A stretch of 59,375 bases of DNA from Lachnospiraceae bacterium (GTDB taxonomy: Bacteria > Bacillota > Clostridia > Lachnospirales > Lachnospiraceae). The notes below the pieces were generated by a model. That model was not told the origin of the DNA and made no database searches. It saw only the letters and a list, made by a program, of their open reading frames with translations. The stretch spans positions 1 through 59,375 of the forward strand of contig JAUNGD010000016.1 of NCBI GenBank assembly GCA_030524705.1, read 5' to 3'. Both the position numbers and the translations under genes were made by a program. This document shows positions 1 to 7,151 of this stretch, piece by piece. Positions within the stretch are counted from its first letter, which is position 1. Each line of letters begins with the position of its first letter.

Positions 1-135
1 CTGTGTCTGCGCTTCTGTCGGAGCCTGCGTCTCTATTCCTGTCGGCATTTCCTCCGCAAATCCCTGCATACCGCTCTGTACCAGCATCGTCGATACCAGA
101 ATAACGGCTGCCAGTTTTTTGAATTTCTTATACAT
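1..135 (-). CDS. N-terminus of a secreted protein (partial)
   Basis: Forty-five codons are visible before the window edge. The product starts MYKKFKK, followed by a hydrophobic stretch of about 16 residues (LAAVILVSTMLVQSGM) and a small-residue region ending GFAEEM, which is a typical Sec signal peptide. After it comes a Thr/Glu/Pro/Gln-rich linker, as in cell-wall or lipid-independent secreted proteins. A GAAGGGAG ribosome site lies just upstream of the ATG. The function cannot be told because the mature domain is outside the window. Confidence 0.8.
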   Translation of the reverse strand, partial: MYKKFKKLAAVILVSTMLVQSGMQGFAEEMPTGIETQAPTEAQTQ

Positions 136-173
136 AAAATTCTCCCTTCTAAGCGCTATCTTAAATACTGAAT

Positions 174-202
174 ATCATATATCATTTTAAGTGACTACTC
201 AA
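174..202 (-). promoter_or_regulatory. Probable sigma-A promoter of the secreted-protein gene
   Basis: On the minus strand TTGAGT (197-202) and TATGAT (174-179) are separated by exactly 17 bp, about 40 nt before the start codon at 135. This is inferred from consensus match only. Confidence 0.55.
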
Positions 203-308
203 TAAAAACAGTATAGTACATTCTTAAAAATACGTAAACAAAAAGATTCTTAAGAAAAAATGATTTCCTTTATTACTATTTTGTCACCTCAAGAGTTGCC
301 ATTTTTAA

Positions 309-337
309 TTGACATTCTTTTACAGGACGATTATACT
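309..337 (+). promoter_or_regulatory. Sigma-A promoter of the DUF234-type ATPase gene
   Basis: A perfect -35 TTGACA (309-314) is followed after 17 bp by TATACT (332-337). The ATPase start codon is 50 nt downstream with an AAGGGGG ribosome site. This is one of the best consensus promoters in the window. Confidence 0.75.
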
Positions 338-386
338 GCTTTTATAAATAATTTTTTAACCATAAATACAAAAAAGGGGGCCGCAT

Positions 387-1778
387 ATGCACACCTTGTT
401 TGCCACAGATCTCCAAAAACTGAATACCTTGTACAACCGGCTTCAGTTTTCCTTCATTTTTCTGTATGGACGGTACAATACCGGAAAGACAAGCCTGATC
501 CGGGAATTCTGCAAAAACAAAAAAACTGTCTTCTTTTCCGCCCAGGAAACGGTGCCGGAACGGCAGCTTCAGGCCTTCTGGGAGGAATCCGTGCGATGGC
601 TCGCTCCCCGGAAGCAGCCTGCGAAATTCACTGACTGGGAACAGGCCTTTTCCTGGATTTCGGGATTCTCCTTTTCCCACCGTCTGGTGCTGGTTCTCGA
701 TGAATTCCAGAACCTGGCGGAGCACTGCCCCGGCTTTATGGCCGCCTTTGAACAGGCGGTACAGCATGACTTTCCTTCAGGAAAGGTGTTTCTGATCGTG
801 ACCTCCTCCTCCGTCTCCTACGCGCGGCAATTGATGCAAGAGACGACGACTTCTCCGTTTCAGGCAATTTCGGCCCGGGCCTTTTTGACCTCCGTTCCCT
901 TTTATACGTGCCAGCCGTATCTGGCCGGGTACGCTTCCCGGGAGCAGCTTCTCCTGTACGGAGCCACCGGCGGACTTCCTTCTTATATTAAGATGCTAAG
1001 CCAGAGCCATTCCGCCCGGGAAAATATTCTGGCGTTATTTTTTGAAAAGAGCTCTCCTCTTTTGTTTGAGCCGCTGACGTACCTGCACAGGGAGCTGCGG
1101 GAGATTTCCACCTACAATTTTCTTCTGGAGATCATCGCCTCAGACTGCAGCCGTCTGGCCGATATTGCCGCGCAGGCCTCCATCGGCACGAACAAATGCG
1201 CCAAATACCTGAATACTTTGATTGACCTGGGCATACTCCGCAAGGAATTTCCCGCCGCCGGAGAGCTTCAGAAAAAGGTCCGCTATGTATTCACAGATCA
1301 CATGCTGCGTTTCTGGTACCGCTTTGTCTACCCGAACATCAGCGGGATTCTGTTCGGCCGCGGAGAGGATATTTACGACCGGCAGGTGCTTCCGGCTCTG
1401 GAGGATTACCTGCTCCCGGTTCTGGAGACCGTATGTACGGAATATCTGGAGCGGCTTGCGGATACCGGACAGACGCCCTTTGCCTACCGTCATACCGGCT
1501 CCTGGTGGTGCGGCGGCACAAAACGGGAACCGTTTTTCCGCATTCCGCTGGTGGCCACGGACGAAAACCATACGGTGCTGGGAATCTGCCACAGCAGCGG
1601 CGAACCGGCCGGAATCCGGTATTTCACAGCACTGACCCAACCTCTGCCGCCCTTCGGCGATAAAAAACGGTATCTGTGTATTTTTTCTGTCTCCGGCTTT
1701 ACAGAGGAGCTCCGGGAGGCTGCTGCAGACGCCAAAAACGTATGGCTGATCGACCTCGAGGACATTACGGCTTTATAG
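387..1778 (+). CDS. AAA ATPase of the DUF234 (archaeal-type ATPase) family
   Basis: The 463-aa protein has a Walker A motif GRYNTGKTSL at residues 28-37 and a Walker B LVLVLDEF around 100-107, then a winged-helix-like middle region and a C-terminal part containing VRYVFTDHMLRFWYRFV, which is characteristic of the DUF234 domain. Members of this family are STAND-like P-loop ATPases often found as single genes. Their substrates are mostly unknown. The gene is monocistronic, with its own promoter and a hairpin downstream that faces the convergent YbjQ gene. The length is normal for the family and I see no frameshift. The exact role is not known. Confidence 0.85.
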   Translation: MHTLFATDLQKLNTLYNRLQFSFIFLYGRYNTGKTSLIREFCKNKKTVFFSAQETVPERQLQAFWEESVRWLAPRKQPAKFTDWEQAFSWISGFSFSHRLVLVLDEFQNLAEHCPGFMAAFEQAVQHDFPSGKVFLIVTSSSVSYARQLMQETTTSPFQAISARAFLTSVPFYTCQPYLAGYASREQLLLYGATGGLPSYIKMLSQSHSARENILALFFEKSSPLLFEPLTYLHRELREISTYNFLLEIIASDCSRLADIAAQASIGTNKCAKYLNTLIDLGILRKEFPAAGELQKKVRYVFTDHMLRFWYRFVYPNISGILFGRGEDIYDRQVLPALEDYLLPVLETVCTEYLERLADTGQTPFAYRHTGSWWCGGTKREPFFRIPLVATDENHTVLGICHSSGEPAGIRYFTALTQPLPPFGDKKRYLCIFSVSGFTEELREAAADAKNVWLIDLEDITAL

Positions 1779-1843
1779 AATTACTTTAGAGAATTATTTA
1801 CTTTAATTATTTTATAGAATTACTTTCACTTCAAAAAATAATT

Positions 1844-1903
1844 GACCGGTTCAAATATTTCAGACCTTTTTATAAAGGTTAGCCTGAGATACCCGAACCG
1901 GTC
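1844..1903. terminator. Nested hairpin between convergent genes, possible bidirectional terminator
   Basis: GACCGGTTC (1844-1852) pairs perfectly with GAACCGGTC (1895-1903). Inside the loop ACCTTT (1864-1869) pairs with AAAGGT (1874-1879). A short T-rich run follows on the plus strand. The element sits between the convergent ATPase and YbjQ genes. The long outer loop makes a classical terminator uncertain. Confidence 0.45.
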
Positions 1904-1932
1904 ATAATTTTCTTTATTTAATTGTGATAGGA

Positions 1933-2247
1933 TTATTCGATTATTTTCACGGCAGTTCCGTACGCAATGACCTCAGCCGCGCCCTGCATAACGGAGGAAG
2001 AGCTGTACCGGACATTCAGAATTGCGTCCGCTCCCAGCTCCTGCGCTTCATCCACCATACGCTTCACGGCGATCTGCCGCGCCTCATTCAGCATCTCCGT
2101 ATAGCTGACAATCTCGCCGCCTACCAGTGTCTTCATTCCCGCCATAAAATCCTTTCCGAAGTTCTTGGATTGTACGATGGTTCCCTTCACAATCCCCAGC
2201 GCCTCAACCTCTTTTCCCGGAATGTAATCAATATTTAGAAGCTTCAT
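1933..2247 (-). CDS. YbjQ/UPF0145 family protein
   Basis: The 104-aa product matches the small YbjQ (DUF74, 'heavy-metal-binding' ) family in length and in its typical features: an N-terminal IDYIPGKEV strand, the VKGTIVQSKNFGKD segment, and the ARQIAVKRMVDEAQELGADAI helix followed by VRY. The fold is a homopentameric beta-alpha protein; the metal-binding name is historical and the biochemical role is not settled. The start codon lies within the end of the upstream MerR-type regulator gene (20-bp overlap), so the two are translated from one mRNA and YbjQ may act with or under that regulator. Confidence 0.85.
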   Translation of the reverse strand: MKLLNIDYIPGKEVEALGIVKGTIVQSKNFGKDFMAGMKTLVGGEIVSYTEMLNEARQIAVKRMVDEAQELGADAILNVRYSSSSVMQGAAEVIAYGTAVKIIE

Positions 2248-2869
2248 ATTCTTCTCCTTTCTCTATCTCCTTCAGTCTCTGGCGCAATGCCGCCAGCACG
2301 CCTATCATCACCACAACCGGTATACATAATATGGCCATAAACAACCCTATCGGAAGAGGATCCTCCATCTCACCCCAGATAAATATAGCCATTAACAGTC
2401 CCATAAAAATCATCATCACGATTGTCGCTATCCAGGGACCTGCTTTTTTCTTTTTTGTATCCTGAATCTCAACATTCAAAAATCTCATGCCCTCCTTTTC
2501 AATTTGTTTCATTTCTGTCAGATACAAAATAGCATTCAAAGAGGCCAGATCGCTCTCCTGTTCCCGCATCCTGCCGCACATCTGATCTATAATCGCAAGA
2601 TTTTTTTCTTCATGGGACAGGTAGATCATGTGCCGCTCCAGACAGTCCGAAAGGCTCAGCTGATTTTCCTGAAGCTTTCGAATTTCGTCAATCGGTATAA
2701 GCAGCTTTCGAAGGAGCTTGATCCTGTGAAGAATCGCCACATCCTCCTCCGTATAATTCCGGTATCCGTTTTCTGCGCTGCGGGAGGGCTTCAAAAGCCC
2801 CTGCTGCTCATAAAACCGGATGTTTTTCTTGGTGATCCCCACCGCCTGTTCTACCTCATTAATCCTCAT
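2228..2869 (-). CDS. MerR-family regulator with a membrane tail
   Basis: The N-terminus has the MerR winged-helix DNA-binding domain: INEVEQAVGITKKNIRFYE, then GLLKP and the YRNYTEEDV segment, followed by the dimerisation coiled coil (about 75-115). Unlike ordinary MerR proteins it continues into two hydrophobic segments (about 147-165 and 172-192), suggesting membrane anchoring, and a basic/acidic tail. I chose ATG at 2869 (213 aa) because AGAGG lies six nucleotides before it; a TTG two codons upstream is possible. The gene overlaps ybjQ-like by 20 bp. A 9+9 bp dyad in a 19-bp promoter spacer upstream strongly suggests autoregulation in the MerR manner. Confidence 0.85.
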   Translation of the reverse strand: MRINEVEQAVGITKKNIRFYEQQGLLKPSRSAENGYRNYTEEDVAILHRIKLLRKLLIPIDEIRKLQENQLSLSDCLERHMIYLSHEEKNLAIIDQMCGRMREQESDLASLNAILYLTEMKQIEKEGMRFLNVEIQDTKKKKAGPWIATIVMMIFMGLLMAIFIWGEMEDPLPIGLFMAILCIPVVVMIGVLAALRQRLKEIEKGEEYEASKY

Positions 2870-2899
2870 ACGCAACCTCTTTTTCTGTTATTTGCAATG

Positions 2900-2930
2900 A
2901 ATTTACACCTTCCAGTGGCTGGAAGGTCAA
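2900..2930 (-). promoter_or_regulatory. MerR-type promoter with 19-bp spacer and operator dyad
   Basis: On the minus strand TTGACC (2925-2930) and TAAATT (2900-2905) are spaced by 19 bp, two more than sigma-A likes. The spacer lies within a perfect inverted repeat, ACCTTCCAG-N3-CTGGAAGGT (2907-2927). An over-long spacer with a centred dyad is the hallmark of promoters that MerR-family proteins activate by DNA distortion. It drives the merR-type and YbjQ genes immediately downstream. Confidence 0.8.
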
Positions 2931-3003
2931 GATATTTCTTCAATTTTTTCTCAAAAAGCTTCTATTTATTATACAAAGCTCCAAAAATACCCCTTAGCAT
3001 GGG

Positions 3004-3029
3004 AAAAGCCGGTGTCCAAAGGCACCGGC
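3004..3029 (-). terminator. Terminator after upp
   Basis: GCCGGTG/CACCGGC form a 7-bp GC-rich stem (3008-3014 with 3023-3029) with an 8-nt loop, followed in the minus-strand direction by TTTTCCC. It lies just after the upp stop codon. The U-tract is short, so termination may be partial. Confidence 0.6.
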
Positions 3030-3034
3030 CTGTA

Positions 3035-3664
3035 TTATTTCGTTCCAAAGATCCGGTCTCCGGCATCTCCCAATCCCGGTACGATATAGCCGTGATCGTT
3101 GAGATGATCGTCCAGAGCGCCAATGTAAATATCCACATCTGGATGTGCCTTCTTCATAGCTGCTACGCCCTCCGGTGCTGCAATAATACACATAAAGCGG
3201 ATATTTTTTACACCCTTCTCCTTCAGGAGCTCAATCGCTGCAATGGCAGAACCGCCCGTCGCCAGCATCGGATCAACGACGAATACCTCTCTCTCCTCTG
3301 AATCTGCCGGAAGCTTGCAGTAATACTCCACCGGCTTCAGGGTCTCCGGGTCGCGGTACAATCCGATGTGCCCTACCTTTGCCGCGGGAATCATTGCCAG
3401 CATACCGTCTACCATGCCCAAGCCTGCCCGAAGGATCGGAACGACAGCCAGCTTCTTGCCGCTGAGCTCCTTCACCGTCGTCTTGCAGATCGGAGTCTCA
3501 ATCTCCACATCCTGCAGCTTCAGATCTCTCGTCGCTTCGTAGCACATATACATGGCGATCTCACCAATCAGTGCCCGAAAATCCCTGGAGCCTGTCTCGC
3601 ATCTGCGGATCAGGCCGATTTTGTGCTGGATCAGCGGATGATCCATAATCATTACCTTCTGCAT
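3035..3664 (-). CDS. upp: Uracil phosphoribosyltransferase
   Basis: The 209-aa protein converts uracil and PRPP to UMP in pyrimidine salvage in the cytoplasm. It has the family length and its hallmarks: N-terminal [12 protein letters not shown], the [10 protein letters not shown]-like strand ([12 protein letters not shown]), the PRPP-binding loop [12 protein letters not shown], and the C-terminal PGLGDAGDR that binds uracil. Its start ATG overlaps the TGA of the ywlE-like gene by one base (TGATG), so translation is coupled. The ywlC - ywlE-like - upp order resembles the Bacillus/Clostridia arrangement. udk, another uridine salvage gene, lies 3 kb away. Confidence 0.97.
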   Translation of the reverse strand: MQKVMIMDHPLIQHKIGLIRRCETGSRDFRALIGEIAMYMCYEATRDLKLQDVEIETPICKTTVKELSGKKLAVVPILRAGLGMVDGMLAMIPAAKVGHIGLYRDPETLKPVEYYCKLPADSEEREVFVVDPMLATGGSAIAAIELLKEKGVKNIRFMCIIAAPEGVAAMKKAHPDVDIYIGALDDHLNDHGYIVPGLGDAGDRIFGTK

Positions 3665-4128
3665 CAGTTCATTAATTCCTCCTCGTTTAATTGTACTACA
3701 AGCTTTGTAATCAAAGCCTCAAGCTCTGCAAAACACTGCCCGTAATCGGCCAGTACGCCGCCGTATGGATTGCTCACCTCCTGCGCCTCCCCGACGTATT
3801 CGTTCAATGTTCGGATACTGACGTCCTCCGGCGCGACCTCCTTCTGCACCTTCTTCTTTACGCTCTCATTCACAGCCAGAATAAGGGTCCGGTCGTTAAA
3901 ATCCTCCTTCACCAGAGGATCGCTCATATGCTCTTTCATCGTCAGACCATTGCTGACAAGCACCGCCTCAGCCTTTGGATTGATCGGCTCCGGGAACAGC
4001 ACAATGACCCCCTTCGAGGTGATCTCAAGCTCCTCCAGCAGATATTTACTTTGCAGTATTGCCTCCGCCATAGGCCCCATGGCCGTATCACTGTTGCTCA
4101 CAAAAATCAGTTTGTCATATCGTCTCAA
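3664..4128 (-). CDS. Low-molecular-weight phosphatase-like protein with a degenerate active site (YwlE-like)
   Basis: The 154-aa product sits where ywlE (arginine/tyrosine phosphatase) is found next to ywlC and upp, and its first strand and helix resemble that family ([19 protein letters not shown]). In active enzymes the loop reads C-x5-R-(S/T)-P. Here the nucleophilic Cys is Ser and the Arg is Met, so the canonical P-loop chemistry should be impossible. The rest of the fold appears intact, including a late DP-like segment (SNPYGG) in altered form. I take TTG at 4128 as the start, with AAGGAG nine nucleotides upstream. It is probably a binding protein rather than an enzyme; this is inference. 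Confidence 0.75.
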   Translation of the reverse strand: MRRYDKLIFVSNSDTAMGPMAEAILQSKYLLEELEITSKGVIVLFPEPINPKAEAVLVSNGLTMKEHMSDPLVKEDFNDRTLILAVNESVKKKVQKEVAPEDVSIRTLNEYVGEAQEVSNPYGGVLADYGQCFAELEALITKLVVQLNEEELMN

Positions 4129-4146
4129 TGGTATCTGCTCCTTGCT

Positions 4147-5193
4147 CTATACTGTAATGATCTGATGACCGGCCGCTTTGATCAGCCGATTCATGATCGC
4201 CTGTCCCATTTGAGGAGTCTCAAAGGATTCGGAATATATCACAGATACATCCATCTCGTCAAACTCTCTCAGGATACTGTACAAGTGCTGTGCAATCGTA
4301 ATCTCATCCTCCCGGGAGCCGATGGACTTCACGATACCGCTGCGGTAATACAGCAGGGATTCCTCCGTACCGATCACTCCGACTTCCCTTCCGGCTGCGA
4401 TATGTTCCGCTGCCAGCTCATTTATTTTTTCCCGCACACTTTTTTCTTCTCCCTCGACGATGAACAGCTCGGCCCTGGGCGCGTAATGACGATACTTCAT
4501 CCCCGGCGCCTTCGGCTTGATGTCTGCGTCCTCCGACAGCAGCGCCTTATCCGTCTCTACTCTGCCGAGAACCTTTTCCAGCATCTGCTGATTGATATAC
4601 CCCGGTCTGAGAATCGTCGGCATTCCCTCTGTCAGATCGACGATTGTGGACTCCAGACCGATCCCGGCAGCTCCGCCGTCAATAATCATATCAATCACGC
4701 CGTCCATATCCTCAGCAACGTGCTCCGCCTTCGTCGGACTCGGCCTCCCGGAGGTGTTCGCACTGGGCGCCGCAATGTATCCGCCGCCGGCCCGGATCAG
4801 CGCCCGGGCGATCTCATGGTCCGGCATCCGCACTGCAACGGTAGATAGTCCCCCCGTCGTGGTAAGAGGCACCGCGTCAGACTTCTTCAGTACCATGGTA
4901 AGCGGCCCCGGCCAGAACGCATCCGACAGCAGCTTCGCCTCCTTCGGAATATCCACGGCAATCCTTTCGATCGCTTCCCAGTCTGCAATATGAACGATCA
5001 GAGGATTGTCCGAGGGTCTTCCCTTTGCTCCGTATATCTTGGCCGAAGCCCTCTCGTCTAATGCATTTGCTCCAAGTCCATACACCGTCTCCGTAGGGAA
5101 AGCAACCAATCCGCCCCGCTTTATGATCTCACCCGCACGGTAGATTCCCTCCTGATCAACACCGTCACGCATATTTTCCATGACCGTTTTCAT
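4147..5193 (-). CDS. ywlC: L-threonylcarbamoyladenylate synthase (Sua5/YwlC)
   Basis: The enzyme makes threonylcarbamoyl-AMP from Thr, bicarbonate and ATP for the t6A37 modification of tRNAs. The YrdC domain (about 15-205) shows FPTETVYGLGANA, the KGRPSDNPL ATP/PPi-binding loop and the APSANTSG motif; the C-terminal Sua5 domain (about 225-348) includes MKYRHYAPRAEL. At 348 aa it is the long two-domain Sua5 form. I start at ATG 5193, which has GGGAGAAGG before it, rather than at the upstream GTG. The ywlE-like gene follows after 18 bp, so the two are in one operon with upp. Confidence 0.95.
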   Translation of the reverse strand: MKTVMENMRDGVDQEGIYRAGEIIKRGGLVAFPTETVYGLGANALDERASAKIYGAKGRPSDNPLIVHIADWEAIERIAVDIPKEAKLLSDAFWPGPLTMVLKKSDAVPLTTTGGLSTVAVRMPDHEIARALIRAGGGYIAAPSANTSGRPSPTKAEHVAEDMDGVIDMIIDGGAAGIGLESTIVDLTEGMPTILRPGYINQQMLEKVLGRVETDKALLSEDADIKPKAPGMKYRHYAPRAELFIVEGEEKSVREKINELAAEHIAAGREVGVIGTEESLLYYRSGIVKSIGSREDEITIAQHLYSILREFDEMDVSVIYSESFETPQMGQAIMNRLIKAAGHQIITV

Positions 5194-5219
5194 ACAGCCT
5201 TCTCCCACCTTTCTGAATT

Positions 5220-5248
5220 AGTATAACACTTTGGCCCTGGTTTTGAAA
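5220..5248 (-). promoter_or_regulatory. Probable promoter of the ywlC-upp operon
   Basis: Minus-strand TTTCAA (5243-5248), 17-bp spacer, TATACT (5220-5225), 27 nt before the ywlC start. The -10 is perfect and the -35 weak. Confidence 0.55.
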
Positions 5249-5317
5249 CCATTTTCTGCTTTTTTCACGTTTTTGCGGTATCCAAATGAATGGGGCTGTG
5301 TTAAAATAATCATAAAC

Positions 5318-5349
5318 TCCGGTGTTTTCGCTCATACAGCGACGCCGGA
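5318..5349 (+). promoter_or_regulatory. Leader hairpin upstream of the S1-domain gene
   Basis: Two stacked helices can form: TCCGG (5318-5322) with CCGGA (5345-5349), and TCGCT (5328-5332) with AGCGA (5338-5342), ending about 12 nt before the GGAGG ribosome site. S1-type genes are often controlled through leader structure bound by their own product. A regulatory role here is inferred. Confidence 0.4.
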
Positions 5350-5371
5350 AATTTCGAAAACGGAGGCAACT

Positions 5372-6352
5372 ATGAGCGAAGAAATTTTAACGACACCAGT
5401 TACGGAAGAAGAAAACGCTGCACCGGCTGAGGAAGCTGTTACGGAAGAGGCGGCCCCGGCTGAAACTATGGCGGATTATGAGGAGGCCATCAACGCATCC
5501 ATGAAGCCGATCCACGAGGGCGACATCCTGAACGGCACGGTAATCGGCGTATCCGATGAGGAACTGACCGTTGATCTCGGCATCTACACCGACGGCGTGA
5601 TCCGTCTGGAGGACGCCAGCGACGATCCGAACTTTACTTTCCATGACATCGAGGTGGGACAGCCTATTTCCGCCACCGTCATCCGCCGGGACAATGCCCA
5701 GGGCAGGATCCAGCTTTCCCTGAAGGCTGCAGCCGCAGTGCTGGGATGGGAGCGTCTGGTACAGCTTCTGAAGGATCAGTCCAACATCAAGGTAAAGATC
5801 AGCGAGGCAGTAAAAAGCGGCGTGACCACATACGTAGAAGGGATCCGGGGATTTATCCCTGCTTCCAAGCTTTCTTTGAACTACGTTGAAAATCTGGACG
5901 AGTGGGTCGGAAAAGAAATCGAGGTCCGCGTAATCACTGCTGACCCGGAGGAGAAACGCCTTGTCCTCTCCGCAAAAGAAATCCTGCGGGAAAAGGAAGA
6001 GGAGGAGCGCAAGACAAAAATTTCCAACGTACAGGTCGGCCTTGTGACAGAAGGTACGGTAGAGTCCCTGATGCCCTACGGCGCATTCGTCAATCTCGGC
6101 AACGGTCTTTCCGGTCTGGTACATATTTCCCAGATCAGCCAACAGCGCATCAAGCACCCTGGCGCTGTCCTGAAGGAGGGCCAGCAGGTCAAGGTCAAGA
6201 TTATTGCAGTCAAGGACGGAAAAATCAGCCTCAGCATGAAGGCTCTCGAGGATGTGGCTGCCAAAGAGATCGAGGAAGAGGTATTCGAAATGCCGGAGAC
6301 AGAGGCAGCGACCACCTCTCTGGCCTCCCTGTTCAAGAATATTAAACTGTAA
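5372..6352 (+). CDS. S1-domain RNA-binding protein (ribosomal protein S1-like)
   Basis: The start ATG at 5372 has GGAGG at 5362-5366, and the in-frame sequence upstream of it is not protein-like. The 326-aa product has an acidic Glu/Ala-rich N-terminus (1-35) and three S1 OB-fold repeats: about 46-115 (GDILNGTVIGVSDEE..GIYTDGVIRLED), about 130-205 (YVEGIRGFIPASKLS) and about 220-295 (GLVTEGTVESLMPYGAFVNL.. LSGLVHISQIS). The third is the most canonical. It probably acts in translation or RNA stability, as the short S1-like proteins of clostridia do. It is monocistronic, with a strong bidirectional terminator downstream. Confidence 0.9.
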   Translation: MSEEILTTPVTEEENAAPAEEAVTEEAAPAETMADYEEAINASMKPIHEGDILNGTVIGVSDEELTVDLGIYTDGVIRLEDASDDPNFTFHDIEVGQPISATVIRRDNAQGRIQLSLKAAAAVLGWERLVQLLKDQSNIKVKISEAVKSGVTTYVEGIRGFIPASKLSLNYVENLDEWVGKEIEVRVITADPEEKRLVLSAKEILREKEEEERKTKISNVQVGLVTEGTVESLMPYGAFVNLGNGLSGLVHISQISQQRIKHPGAVLKEGQQVKVKIIAVKDGKISLSMKALEDVAAKEIEEEVFEMPETEAATTSLASLFKNIKL

Positions 6353-6361
6353 GCAAAGCTC

Positions 6362-6399
6362 AAAATAAGGGCAAAGCCGTCTGGCCCTGCCCTTATTTT
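6362..6399. terminator. Bidirectional terminator between the S1 gene and udk
   Basis: AAAATAAGGGCA (6362-6373) is perfectly complementary to TGCCCTTATTTT (6388-6399), a 12-bp stem with a 14-nt loop and A/T tracts on both sides. It serves both convergent genes. Confidence 0.88.
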
Positions 6400-6414
6400 A
6401 TGGTCTGTTTACGA

Positions 6415-7038
6415 TTATTTTTCCTGCAAAAAGCTGCGGATATGGTTCTGGATCATCTGCATCGCAGCCTGATTGTAGCCTCCTTCCGGAACAATGATAT
6501 TCGCGTTCTTCTTGCTGGGCTCCACAAACTGCTCGTGCATCGGCTTTACCGTGTCGAGATATTGATTAATCACGGATTCCAGGCTTCTTGCCCGCTCCAT
6601 AACATCCCGCTGAATTCTCCGAATAATCCTCAGATCCGAGTCCGTATCGACAAAAATGCGGATGTCCATGAGATCGCAAAGCTCCTTATTTTCAAAAATC
6701 AGAATCCCCTCGACGATAATGACCCTTTCTGGAACAATGGTCAGCGTATTCTTGCTGCGGTTGTGAATCGTGTAATCATAGACCGGACACTCGATCGCCC
6801 GGCCCGCCTTCAGCTCCTTCAGATGATGGATCATCAGGTCCGTGTCAAAGGCGTACGGATGGTCATAATTCAGCCGGCTCCTGCTCTCATAATCCAGATC
6901 GTCATGCGCCTTGTAATAATTATCATGCTTGATCACGGTCACATGCTCCGGGAACTGCTCGATGATGCGGTTTGTCAGTGTCGTCTTTCCGCTGCCTGAG
7001 CCTCCGGCAATTCCTACAATTAAAACATTATCTGCCAT
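6415..7038 (-). CDS. udk: Uridine kinase
   Basis: The 207-aa enzyme phosphorylates uridine and cytidine with ATP or GTP. It shows the P-loop GIAGGSGSGKTTL near the N-terminus, KHDNYY with the catalytic Asp, YDHPYAFD in the substrate region, the lid-type IVEGILIFEN segment and the DSDLRIIRRIQRD helix. I start at ATG 7038 (MADNVLIVG), preceded by GAGGAG, because the 13 upstream in-frame codons are not conserved-looking. With upp it forms the uridine/uracil salvage capacity of this region. Confidence 0.95.
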   Translation of the reverse strand: MADNVLIVGIAGGSGSGKTTLTNRIIEQFPEHVTVIKHDNYYKAHDDLDYESRSRLNYDHPYAFDTDLMIHHLKELKAGRAIECPVYDYTIHNRSKNTLTIVPERVIIVEGILIFENKELCDLMDIRIFVDTDSDLRIIRRIQRDVMERARSLESVINQYLDTVKPMHEQFVEPSKKNANIIVPEGGYNQAAMQMIQNHIRSFLQEK

Positions 7039-7078
7039 AGTTTTCTCCTCATCCCCATGTGTATTTACACTTTTCATC

Positions 7079-7087
7079 AGTATAGCA
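7079..7087 (-). promoter_or_regulatory. Extended -10 promoter element of udk
   Basis: Minus-strand TGC followed directly by TATACT lies 40 nt before the udk start. I see no good -35, so the TGn extension probably compensates. Confidence 0.45.
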
Positions 7088-7151
7088 TATTGCTTGTGGT
7101 TTGGGTACTTTTTTCGACACTACGGTCTGATATTACCCACGGATCTCCGGT

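Noticed and set aside
1844-1903. The GACCGGTTC repeat as a second operator of the TetR regulator
   Set aside because: It shares the ACCGGTTC core with the operator at 58335 but the halves are 42 nt apart and lie between convergent gene ends with no promoter.
3691-4848. A 385-codon plus-strand frame over the ywlE-like and ywlC genes
   Set aside because: The minus strand holds clear family members; the plus frame is Cys/His/Arg-rich shadow sequence.
5231-5371. A 47-codon extension of the S1-domain protein
   Set aside because: It crosses the -10 region and leader hairpin, and the GGAGG lies before the ATG at 5372.
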